A stretch of 64,000 nt of DNA from Vigna angularis (taxonomy: Eukaryota; Streptophyta; Magnoliopsida; Fabales; Fabaceae): positions 1,694,001-1,758,000 of the forward strand of contig NC_068976.1 in NCBI RefSeq assembly GCF_016808095.1, written 5' to 3'. A model generated the notes under the pieces. It was not told the DNA's origin and did not search any database. It was given only the letters and a program-made list of their open reading frames with translations. The position numbers were made by a program, and so were the translations under genes. Shown one piece after another: positions 21,526 through 33,500 of the stretch (within the stretch, counting starts at the first letter, position 1; each line of letters begins with the position of its first letter).

Positions 21526-24500
21526 ATGCAGAGGCGCAAGTGGATTCCGTTGGCGCTGCTGAGAAAGTTGCTCATTTCAGCCATAGCCTGCATAGCGTTT
21601 GTGGCTCTCTTCTCTGTGCGCATACACATTGTCCCTTCCTCTAAGGATCAAAGGTTCAACGACAAGATCTCCACGGTTTGTTTCGTCTTTTTCTTTCTTT
21701 GTTTTGGTTTCTCTGTTGTTATTCATTTCCCTTGTTAAATTAAAAAAAAAAATGTTTAGGGTCATATTGCTGTACGGCTATACGAGGAACTTTGATTTTG
21801 TTTAGGGAGTTCCTTGACCCTTTTCAATGATGCAGAGTAAACAATTGTTAATTTGTGGGTATGATTTAGGATTGTTTAAGGGTTTTCCTGTTGTCACTGT
21901 TTTTTTTTGTTGTCACTGTTTTTTTTTTCAGTACTTTGTTGACTTCAAGACTTGCATTAAGAGTATCAAATCTGAAAATAAATATTTGGTTAATGCTTTC
22001 TGTACTTTTTATAGTGAATTGGATTTTATATCGGGAATTTTTGTTTTAGGTGATATCGATTGATACCTTAATAATGTTAGTGACTTCTTGGCTAATCTGT
22101 CGTTGTTTTTCAAATTTTGACAGGCTCAGGATCTGCACAGCTGGACGCGGGAGCTCGCACCGCCACATTTGTCCAAAGCTCCACTTTCTACTCCCAAGGT
22201 TTGAGCTTCATTTGAACACTGTCATGACTTATTTGGTGGTCTGGTGTTTGAAAGCTGAGAAAATGTGATAGAGAAACAAAATCATGTACAATAGCTTCAT
22301 ATGAAGCATACTTATTTATTTATTTATTTATTATATATGATGAAAAGTGCACCCCCAAATGGTGTGTGCGAGATTGAAAGGAACGATCCGAGGGAACATA
22401 TAGACAGAGACGGGAAGAAAATGTTGAATGTAAAAACTAAACTCTAACGGTATTAACTGTCAAATTGACAGTACATCCTTTAGTGCTTCTGTTGTAAATT
22501 TATACCTTGCTTGGCAATGAGAAAAATAACTCTCGTTTTTCTCTCTTTCTCGTGTTACCCACACCCTGCTACATTTCTCTGCTGGCAATGAGAAAAACAC
22601 CTAGCGCTAACAGTGGTATCAGGAGCGACAGGTTACGAAAACCTGGTGAAGTCTTGTGACGATCAAGAAGACGCTTCAAGAAGAAAATCTTGTGGAGTAG
22701 TAATGGCTGGGATGATTCACAGTAATTTGCCGGTGTTTAATGGTAAAGGCTATGACGATTGGTGCGTTAAGATGGACGCTATTCTGGGTTTCCAAGAAGT
22801 GGATGAAATTGTCAAGAAAGGTTTCAAAGAACCATCGAAGGGTGATTCAGAAGAGGTGAAGAAACTATACAAAGAAAATAAGAGGCTGGACTGCAAGTCA
22901 CGGATGTTGCTGCACCAGTGTGTATGTGAGGCAATTTTCCAGAAAATATCGAAGTCCGACCCGGTAAAGGAAGTGTGGGATATACTGCAAGAGGGCTACG
23001 ACAACTCTGGAAAGGTCAAGAAGATCAGGTTGCAATCTCTACAAAGGCAGTATGAACTCCTAAGCATGGGAGAGCAAGAAACGGTGGTGGAGTACGTTGG
23101 AAGAATTCAAGTCGTGGTGAATGCTATGAGTGCATGTGATAAAGTTGTGAAGGACAAGAAGATTGTTGAGAAGATACTTCGAACTTTAACACCACAGTAT
23201 GATCACATCGTGGTAGCCATAGAAGAATGCAAAGATCTTGAGACCATGCGGGTGAAAGAATTGCAGAACTCTCTTGAAGCGCATGAGCAGCGTTTAATCG
23301 AAAGAAAGAATGTAGAAAAGGATGCGGTGCAAGGCACGAATCAAGCGTTGCAGGCCAGAAACAATCAGAGCTTCAAAGGCCGTGGATTTGGAAGAGGCAG
23401 AGGGAGATCACGTGGTGGACGCAATGGCGATACCTCTGATCAAATCAGTGTAGACAATGGAAGTGAGCAGAAGGAGGGAAACCATAGAGGAGGAAGACAA
23501 TTTAGAGGCAGAGGAAGAAGAGGACATGACAAAAGAAACGTTCAATGCTACACTTGTAACAAATACGGGCACTACTCTGCAGAGTGCTGGCACAATGAAG
23601 CCACGAAGAAGACCAAGAATGACGAGGCGACGAATCTTGCTCAGGAGGCATGTGATTCGGAGTCCGATCTTGTTGTGCTGATGAGTACTCTAGAACGAGT
23701 AGAAGAGGAGTTGTGCAGAGAGATAGTGCGGGACAGGTGTGAATGTGTATCTGAACATGTGTTGCAGCCGAGAGCAACAAGCCATGCAGATGCGTGTCAC
23801 TGTGGTACATACCACGTGTTGTACTCGGAGAAGATGAACCATGCAACAAAGGATGAAGAAGTTAAACATGTGTTGCTGTCAAGTGAAGATAGGCATGCTG
23901 TTGATGAAGAAACTGAACGGGTGTCGTCTTCAAATGTAGCAGAAGAAGAAACTGAATGGTTGTCGTCTTCAAGAGCAGCTGATGAAGAAACCGAACGGTT
24001 GTCGTCCTCAAGTGCAGCTGGTGAAGAAACCGAGCGGATATCGGCTTCTAATGCAGCTGATGAAGAAACCGAACGGTACTCAAATGCAGTAGATGGTGAA
24101 GAAACTGGACGGTCGTTGTTTTCAAACCGAACGGTTGTTGAAGAGTTGTTTCCTTCAAACCGAACGGTTGTTGAAGAAGAGGTGTTGCCTTCAAACCGAA
24201 CGGTTGTTGAAGAAGAGGTGTTGCCTTCAAATCGAACGGTTGTTGAAGAAGAGGTGTTGCCTTCAAACCAAACGGTTGTTGAAGAAGAGATGTTGCCTTT
24301 GCCTTTTAACCGAACGGGCGTTGATGAAGACAATCGGTTGTCGTCTAAAGACCGAATGGATGAAGACAATGGGATGTTGTCTAAAGACCGAACAGATGAA
24401 GACAATGGGATGTTGTCTAAAGACCGAACGGATGCTTACAATCGAATGTCGTCTTCAGACCGAACGGGCGTTGATGAAGAAACCGGACGGCTGGTGTCTT

Positions 24501-27500
24501 CAGATCGAACGGGTGTTGATGAAGAAAACGAACGGCTATTGTCTTCAGACCGAATGGGAGTCGATGAGGAAACCGAACGGCTTTTGTCGTTCAACCGAAC
24601 GAGAGTTAATGAAGAAACCGAACGGTCGTTGCTGTCAAGTGAAAATGGGAACTATGCACTGGACAGGTGTGAAAAAGCTTCAGACCACGTGTTGCTTTCA
24701 GTGAGATGAGCCATGCAGAAGATGAAAAGAGTTGGTATTTGGACACGGGGTGTTCCAATCACATGATGGGTAAGAAAGATTGGTTGATCGATCTAGATAC
24801 GAGTATAAAGAGCACTGCTCGTTTCGCAGATAATAACGTTATTAGGGCAGAAGGCTCAGGCAAGGTGCTGATTACGCGTAAGGATGGAAGATCTGCGTAC
24901 GTGAATAATGTGCTGTATGTACCGTCAATGAAGAGTAACTTGCTTAGCCTGGGACAGCTACTTGAGAAAGGCTACACAGTGTCGATGCAGCAAAGACACA
25001 TAGAAGTGTCTGATGAAAGACAACGTCTTGTGATCAAGGCTCCTCTTGCCAGAAACCGAACATTCAAGGTGAATCTAAGTGCTGCTAACGTTCAGTGTTT
25101 TGTTGCTGTTAACACTGAGAATGAAGGATGGTTATGGCACTACAGAGTCGGTGATGATAGGCGGAAGAAGAAAAGGAGATCTAGGAAAGATAAGCATAGG
25201 CATGGTAAAAGAAGAGACAAACGTTGAAAGAAGGGACGAAGGAAACCAGATAAAAAATCAAGTCGAAGTTCAAAAAGGGAATTGATCAGTCATACTGTGA
25301 AAGTAAGAGTGGCAATAGAAATGGTCAATCCCAGAGGTTTGCAGAAGATGAAGAGCAATATGGCAATGGCACTAGAGCCAACTATAGTTTTGACAGAGTT
25401 TAGTTTTAGAGGGATGTGTGGAATGTAAAAACTAAACTAACGGTATTAATTGTCAAATTGACAGTACATCCTTTAGTGCTTTTGTTGTACATTTATACCT
25501 TGCTTGGCAATGAGAAAAATAACTCGTTTTTCTCTCCTTCTCGTGTTACCCACACTCTGCTACATTTGTCTGCTGCTTTTCACAAAACACCTAGCGCTCA
25601 CAGAAAAGAGGTGGAAAAACAAAAAGAAGAGAATTTAGGTGTATATTCTTGTTTTCCCTTTATTTATTTCCTCTCTGATACCCGCTAACCAGGTGGGGGA
25701 ATTTTTATGTACCATTATGATTTTAGTCTCTGTTGGTTCTGCTCATTGTTAATGTTTATGCATCTCCATCTGATGTGTAATTATGTGGCTTTAAACTTGT
25801 TTGATTTAGTTCTAGCACATGCCTAGAGAGATTGGTGTTTATCATGTTCATAGGAAGATATATTTAAATTATGAAAAGCAGTTATGTGCCATTCATGTGT
25901 TCACTCCTCTTGATTTGACAGTTGAGTGGTACAAGAGGGTACTTAGATTATCAGAAGTTGTGGAAGCCTCCATCAAATCGTGGGTTTTTTCCGTGCACAA
26001 ATCCCACACCTAAATACACTAGTAAGGAACTTAAATTTTCGTATCAGGTTGTAATTATGAATTGTATTGGTACTTGTTCTAGCCAAGAGAGATGGTGATC
26101 CCCTTTATGCTGCCTTTTCTGGGTCATTATCAATTCTCTTTACAGCTGAATATTCTTCGGGGTTTGTAATTTTTGTGCTAAAATTAAGATCCTTATCCCT
26201 AATTTTATGCTTTTCATTTATTGTTTATTTTCTTATTTTGGTGATTATTTGATCCTAATTACTTGTATTAGAATCTGCGATATTGTTTGACAACTTTGTT
26301 TCAAATTATGTATTTATTCTTGAATAATTGTGATAAAATCATTCTAAATTTGAATAACAAATATATTCTCCTTTATTTGTTAATATCTGTTATTATATTC
26401 CTAATTTAGTCTTATGTGATAAAGCCTTATTCTGAGTAGGGTTGAAATCCTAATATCACAACCCCAAGTATGAGCAATAAGACTTATTTTTAGGCAGGTC
26501 GGAATCCTACCTATCATTACACAATCCCAAGTCTTTGAGCGATAAGACTTGTTTTTAGGCAGATCGGAATCCTACCTATCACTACACAATCCCCAAGTCT
26601 TTTTGAGCATTAAGACTTATTTTAAGGTAGGTCGGAATCCTACCTATAACTCCACAAGCCCGAAGTCTGAGATATAAGACTTATGTCTTAATAAGTGGGA
26701 CCTACACCTACATGTCATTTGTCTTTTCACTTTCTAGGTACTTTCCATGTGTTTTTTCTTGAGAGGTTGGATACGGTTTTTGACACTTCAACTCTTCTAT
26801 AACTAGAATATCGGGCTTTAAACCTCTAAGTCTTCATCAATTTTCCCCTTGTTCTTTTAATTTTAATCATCATTTTTTACCTTATCCATAAGGAAATGGC
26901 TCATCGCATAAAGGCCATGTAGGGTAAGGGACCTGTTAGAGAATGGAGGGTTTATGAGAGAAGAAAGGAGAAACAGAGGACGTAAAGGTGAGACCGTTAA
27001 GTGAGTTGGACTTAACTGTGAGACAGTTAAGTCAGTTGGGGTTTAACTGTAATGGGATTTGGGGAAAGAGGCCTTTATAAGGACCTCTTTGTTGTATCAG
27101 TAGAGGGTTTTTAGACATTTTGTGAATTGTTGACCGGTCATAGCCACTGGTGGAGGAGGTTAAGCTCCTGGAATGCGCTGTATACTAGTTTCTTTTGTTG
27201 TGAATACATACCATCTCTCATTCCATATTCTGGGGTGTTGGTTTCCGTGAGAGCAAGAGTGCGAGTGTGTTAGAATTCTTACCTGGATCTCTAACAAAGT
27301 GGTCCGACCTGCCGGATCGAAATCGGAGAGAGAACGCGATGGAGGGGAAGCTACATGCTTTGGAGAACAGAATTGAAGGAAAAATGAACGTCGTTGAAGG
27401 ACGAATGGAACACCTGGAGATGGCAATAGACGGGTTGAAGGCAAAATCAACGGCCAACCGGCAAGACTCGATAGCGATGCGTAAAGACATCCAAGAACTG

Positions 27501-30500
27501 TTACGATTGATGGGTGTGCGAAGCAAGCCAAACGGGGAGAGTTCTGACGGGAGCCATGGTTCAGTCAATGATAATGGGGGTGGCCAGCGAGAGGAAGCCG
27601 AAGGAGAAAGAAAAGGGGAACGATCAGAGAATCAACCCAATTGGAGGCGACGGGTGGAGTTACCCACGTTTGAAGGAGCCGATCCGTTGAATTGGATTAA
27701 TAGGGCCGAAAAATTCTTTGAGATACAGAAGGTGGCGGAAGCGGAGAAGATCGAACTGGCTCACATCAGTATGGAGGGAAGCGCCGGTTATTGGTTTAAA
27801 TTTTGGTAGGAAAAGGCAAGCAACCGATCATGGGAGGGGCTCAAAGAAGCGTTGTTGATCAGATTCGAGAGTCGATACCGGGGCGGCATTTTTGAGAGGA
27901 TGGCGGCGATCAAGCAAACAACCACTGTGGAGGAATATGTGAGAGAATTTGAAGCTCTGGCCGGACAGACGAAGGCATTCTCGGACGACCAGTTGTTGGG
28001 ATACTTCTTGGCGGGCTTACGGGAGGAATTGCGATGTCAGGTGAGACCCCACGACCCACGAAACTTGATGACGGCGATGAAGCTGGCGAGGGACGTCAAA
28101 GAGGCGCTACGCGGGATAGGTCTGCTGGGATGGACGTCATCCAAGAATCCGCCATCATGGGGACGAACGACAGGAGGAGGATCGGGGGTGGTAAGAAACG
28201 AACCGCCGAAGAGCCAAACAATGCGAACGACCCCGACTGAGAGTGTCGGGTTCGTCAGACGTGACCGTGCTGTTGCAGGCGATCTGGTGAGAGGCGGAAT
28301 GCAAGGAGGAAGTGATAGTTGTGGAAGAAGCTCAAGAAACCTGCCCTACCCGGAGTTTCCGAAACGCAGAGAAGAAGGAAGGTGTTTCCGATGTGGGGGG
28401 CCATTTAGCCCAGGGCACCAGTGCCCGAAGAAGAGTTTACGGGTGGTGATACTGGCAGAAGATGAAGAAGAGGATGTTGAAGGGGAAGATGTAGAGTTAG
28501 AACCCCCCGACATGGAGTTATCGGCGTTCTCGGCAGGTGGGTTGACGCAACCTAAAACATTGAAGTTGCAGGGGAAAGTGGGAGGAAAAGACGTGCTAAT
28601 ATTGGTTGACAGTGGTGCCAGCTCAACTTTGTGAGTAGACGATTGGTGGAGGAATTGCAGTTGGCACAGGAGGATACCCCTCCCTACCAGGTGAGTTTGG
28701 GAGACGGACGTAAGAAAAGGACGCGTGGATGTTGCCCGAAGGTAGTGGTCGACATGGGGGGAGTTGCGATCGGGGAAAAATTTTACTTGTTCGACCTGGG
28801 GGGTGTCGACATGATCCTAGGCTTGGAGTGGCTGGCCAAGCTGGGAGAGATTACCCTCAACTGGCGGGAATCGACCATGGGGTTCGAACATGCAGGGAAA
28901 AGGGTGGTTGTTAAGGGTGATCCGAAGTTGGATAAAAGGGTGGTCGGACCAGAGAAGTTGATGAAGTTGAGTGAGGTGGAGGTTTGGGCGATCGTCTGGA
29001 GCTTGGAGGGCGCGAAGGGGAGCGAGAAGGAAGTAGAGAGAGAAGAGTGGGTTGAAAAACCGAACGGGGACTTGGAGAACATTTTAACACGACATGCAGG
29101 GGTATTTCAGGAACCCACAGGTTTGCCACCTAATAAAAAAGAGAAGCATCGGATTACGTTAAAAGAAGGCACCGACGCTGTGAACGTACGTCCATATCGT
29201 TACCCGCACGTCATGAAGGAAGAGATCGAGCGACAGGTGACGGACATGCTGCATGCAGGGATTATACGACCGAGTATAAGTCCATATTCAAGCCCGGTCA
29301 TCCTCGTCAAGAAGAAGGATGGGAGTTGGCGGTTCTGTATAGACTACCGAGCGCTCAACCGCGCCACTGTTCCCAACAAGTTTCCGATCCCCGTAATCGA
29401 AGAGCTGCTGGACGAGCTCCATGGCGCTCGGTATTTTTCAAAGGTGGACCTCAAGGCTGGGTATCACCAGATTAGGATGAATGAGGATGACGTGCAGAAA
29501 ACGGCGTTCCGCACTCACTTGGGACATTACGAGTTCCTTGTGATGTCGTTCGGCCTCACAAATGCCCCCTCCACTTTCCAGAGCGCCATGAACGATCTCC
29601 TTGGACCATTCTTGCGAAGATTCGCGCTCGTCTTTTTCGACGACATACTCATCTACAGTGCGACATGGGGGGAGCATTTACGACACGTGGAGCAAGTGTT
29701 GAGCTGCTTACAGCAAAATCACTGGGTGGCCAATCAGAAGAAGAGTGAGTTCGGGAAGAAGACGATCAGATATTTAGGGCACGTCATATCAGGAGAAGGG
29801 TGTTGGAGGGATACTTACGATGCTTCTGTTCCGAGCAGCCTAAGACATGGACCGTGGTCCTTCCATGGGCAGAATACTGGTACAACACCAGTTACCAAGG
29901 AGCTGCCAAATGCACGCCGTTTGAAGCGGTATATGGGAGGGCACCCCCGTCGCTGTCAAGGTTCATTTCGGGGGAAACAATGGTGGAAGCAGTGGCTCAA
30001 GAACTACAAACAAGAGATGAAGCATTGCAGCAGCTGCGATATCATTTGTCGAAGGCGCAAGACACGATGGTAAAGCAAGCAAATCGTAAGAGGAGGCTGA
30101 TAACCATTAAGGTAGTTGATTGGGTATTTTTAAAGATAAGGCCCCACCGACAAACATCTATGGCGGTAAAATTGCATCCGAAGTTAACGGCTAGATACTA
30201 TGGGCCGTTCAAAGTGATCCAGAAGATAGGGGAGGTGGCGTTCAGATTAGAATTACCAGCGACCGCCAGGATTCACCCGGTTTTCCACGTGTCTAAGTTA
30301 AAGTTGGCGATTGGGACAAAGCAGGTGGAAGCTGAGCTGCCAGCAGACTTGCAAGTAGGGGGATATACATGCTGGCCAACTAAGGTGTTGAATAGAAGGG
30401 TCCAGCAGCGTGAGGGGGAACAACGTGAACAGGTCTTGGTCGAATGGCAAGATGGAGGGGCAGACAGTGCAACGTGGGAGGATCGGAGTTTGATGCAGGA

Positions 30501-33500
30501 ACAGTTCCCCGAGTTTGACCTTGGGGACAAGGTCGATTTTCAGGAAGGGAGTAATGTTAGAGAATGGAGGGTTTATGAGAGAAGAAAGGAGAAACAGAGG
30601 ACGTAAAGGTGAGACCGTTAAGTGAGTTGGACTTAACTGTGAGACAGTTAAGTCAGTTGGGGTTTAACTGTAATGGGATTTGGGGAAAGAGGCCTTTATA
30701 AGGACCTCTTTGTTGTATCAGTAGAGGGTTTTTTAGACATTTTGTGAATTGTTGACCGGTCATAGCCACTGGTGGAGGAGGTTAAGCTCCTGGAATGCGC
30801 TGTATACTAGTTTCTTTTGTTGTGAATACATACCATCTCTCATTCCATATTCTGGGGTGTTGGTTTCCGTGAGAGCAAGAGTGCGAGTGTGTTAGAATTC
30901 TTACCTGGATCTCTAACAGGACCACTCCAAGAGACTGAAGATACTAAAAGGATGAAAAGTGGGTTCCGAAGAAAGCATGCTTGAGAGAGCTAGTTAGGAA
31001 AGAGAAGTTGATAGTCACCATTCAGTATTTGACAAAGGTCATGTGGTCGAAAATGATGGTCATCCATATGTCATGATATAGAAAAGAGCCTATCCCAAGC
31101 TTCGATCTTCCTTGCTACTGCTAAACATCAAGCATCAAGTTAGGATGCCAAAGAAGCTATATAGGCCAAAATCTTAGTCTTGGAAAACTACGAAGTTGAA
31201 TGTTTCAGTAGATCACTAGATGAGGCGATTCAAGAATGCGATGAACATTTTTCCAAGCTTAAGTGTACCTTGGAGGATTTGAAGAAATATAGGGACAAAC
31301 ATAGGATTGATAAGGAGTCATGGTCAGTCGTCGAGGCTTCTTTCAAGATGGACAAAGTTTCCCTTGAAATCACTTTTATCGAAGCTTACGAGGAAATCAC
31401 TCAAATTTTTGTGGAAGGTTTTAATGGTGCTATTGAACAAATGCAAGTGTTACACTCTACTTCTGATATATCCTTGTTGAATCCTTTCAAGATTGTTGTG
31501 GATGGAAAAATAGTTCATGAACATGTTTAATCATTTGAAATATGTTTTTACCTTTACTAAAATAACACTTATGTTGCTTTTTTTGTATCCATCTATCTTT
31601 TTTGCTTTTTGTATCTATTATATATACTGCCTTTTATGTTAATTAAGGAAACATATATTTGATATTGTTTGATAGATATATTGTTCTTAATTTTAGTCTT
31701 GGTTTCGATAAGTTATCTCTTAGATCACACAAATGTGCATTTTTAGGATTTACTCGATCACAAAAAGGATATAAGTGTTTCTGTCCTCTTAATCATTATT
31801 TTATTTTCGCAGATGTCACCTTCAATGAGTCTTCTTTTTACTTTAAGTGTCCTTCTTCTGATGTGTCTCAATCTACTATAGTTAATATTTCTGTTGTCTG
31901 TGATCTTCCAATTGTGCCTAGTCCATCGTCAGATTCTCCTTTTCCACCTCCACTTTAGGTTTGTAGTTGAAGACATCATTCCCAACAACCACCAAGTGAC
32001 TCAATTGCCAACTATTTTGTCTCCCCCGGCTCCAACAACTGAGTCTAACCGTTCAATAGCTTTCCATAAAGGTATATGTTCTACTCAGAATCCCTCTCTA
32101 CATTATATTGCTTTGAGTTACCATAAAGATCCTGATGGTACTATTGATCGCCTCAAAGCTCGACTTGGTCTAAAACCACTCACTCCTTGTTAAACATTTG
32201 AAATAAGGGAGATCTTTATCTCCCATTACTAATAAGAACCTTGATAACGGTGTCAACCTTCCAATTACTTGTTGTAACTCTTTCAAACTTGTTGGGCTTC
32301 TCATATTTATGATAGTTGTATACTTGTTTGAGTTGACTTCTTATTGAACATAGTGAAAAATAGGTTCGATATTAATCTCCCTTGTGTAGAAAATACACAC
32401 AGGACACTTTATTTATAATAAAGGAAATATGGGCTAGCCTAAAATACAAATAAAAAATAAGAACAAAGTAACAAAAGAAAAATAACTGAAGATAAAGATA
32501 AATATAAGATATCTAATGATCTAAGATATCTAACACTTCTATTCCTCTCTAAGTGAGCATTAAGCCTAGGAACTTCCTAACCTTGACCCCTAAAGTGCAA
32601 ATATTTTGGTTCAACTTCAGTTGATATTTGTCAATAGCATGTAAGAACTCCTTTAAATCATCCATGTGCCAATTTTCTTTTTCGGTTTTTACAACCATAT
32701 CCATCAACATACATTGCCACATTCTGATCAATCATATCTTTAAAAATTTAATCCATCAACCTTTGTTAAGTAGCACCAACATTTTTCAATCCAAAATATA
32801 TTACATGATAGCAAAAATATTGTGTTGTCCATGAATGTTGTTTTTTCCTTGTTGTTTGGATGCATCCTAATCGGGTTGCACCTTGAATTTGCATCCATAA
32901 AGCTTAACATTTTGGACTTCAACGCATCATCTATCAAATTGTCATCGGTAATGGATACGAATCTTTAGGATATGCTTTTTTCAAGACTGTTACTATTCTT
33001 CACCATTGACACGTTGGACAATGCTGGATATTAGATTTCTCTAATGTATCTTGCTTCCTTCAACTTTTCTATGTCTGTTATTGTGGCCACTCCTTTTTTC
33101 CTCCCTTAATTTTCGCCTTCTCTATACCATTGGTTTTGTCCTAGGATCAATAAATAACTTATGATAAATAAGTCAAGGTTTATACCTGGCATACCGACCA
33201 CTGACCATGCAAACAAACCTATATGTTCTTTGAGAACATCCAATGTTTGTTTTTCTTCCTCATCCTTCACTTGATGATTGATTTTCATGCATTCACCATT
33301 CGGTAAACACACCTCTTTCAACTCCTCTATTGGTCGTGGCCTATGGTCTTTGTGTGCTATCAATGGATCCAGATCAAGTTACATTTTTACTACCATCAAG
33401 GACTAGCAAACTTCTCTGATTCCTTGTACTTTCCTCATAGCATTTTCATGCAACACCTTAGTCCACCTTTAAAACTCCTATCAATCCTTTGTCAGTTTGA

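Larger units (their letters stand above)
22422..25602 (+). mobile_element. Small Copia-type LTR element in intron 2 (gag + protease only), TSD GAAAA
   Basis: LTRs of 191 bp (22422-22612) and 186 bp (25417-25602) share TG...CA ends and most of their sequence. A perfect 5-bp target duplication GAAAA lies at 22417-22421 and 25603-25607. The primer site GTGGTATCAGGAGC (22613-22626) resembles the complement of initiator tRNA-Met. Integrase, RT and RNase H are absent, so any movement needs a helper. The layout fits the class described as terminal-repeat elements carrying only gag (TR-GAG-like), here with protease retained. Same orientation as the host gene. Confidence 0.93.
26934..30918 (+). mobile_element. 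Young, internally deleted chromovirus in intron 3, TSD GGACC
   Basis: LTRs 26934-27296 (363 bp) and 30555-30918 (364 bp) are identical by eye except for one extra T in a T run (five versus six). A perfect target duplication GGACC lies at 26929-26933 and 30919-30923. The primer site TGGTCCGACCTGCCGGAT (27300-27317) matches the complement of plant tRNA-Tyr. A purine-rich tract AGGAAGGGAG precedes the 3' LTR. Each LTR has CTTTATAAGG as a likely TATA box. The interior is only 3.26 kb because RNase H and most of integrase are gone. Insertion was recent, yet the element cannot move alone. Same orientation as the host gene. Confidence 0.95.

Noticed and set aside
23502..24405. Antisense ORFs (202 and 115 codons) over the Copia gag
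   Set aside because: Ser/Thr-rich shadows of the tandem repeats; they begin and end with the repeat array and have no domain.
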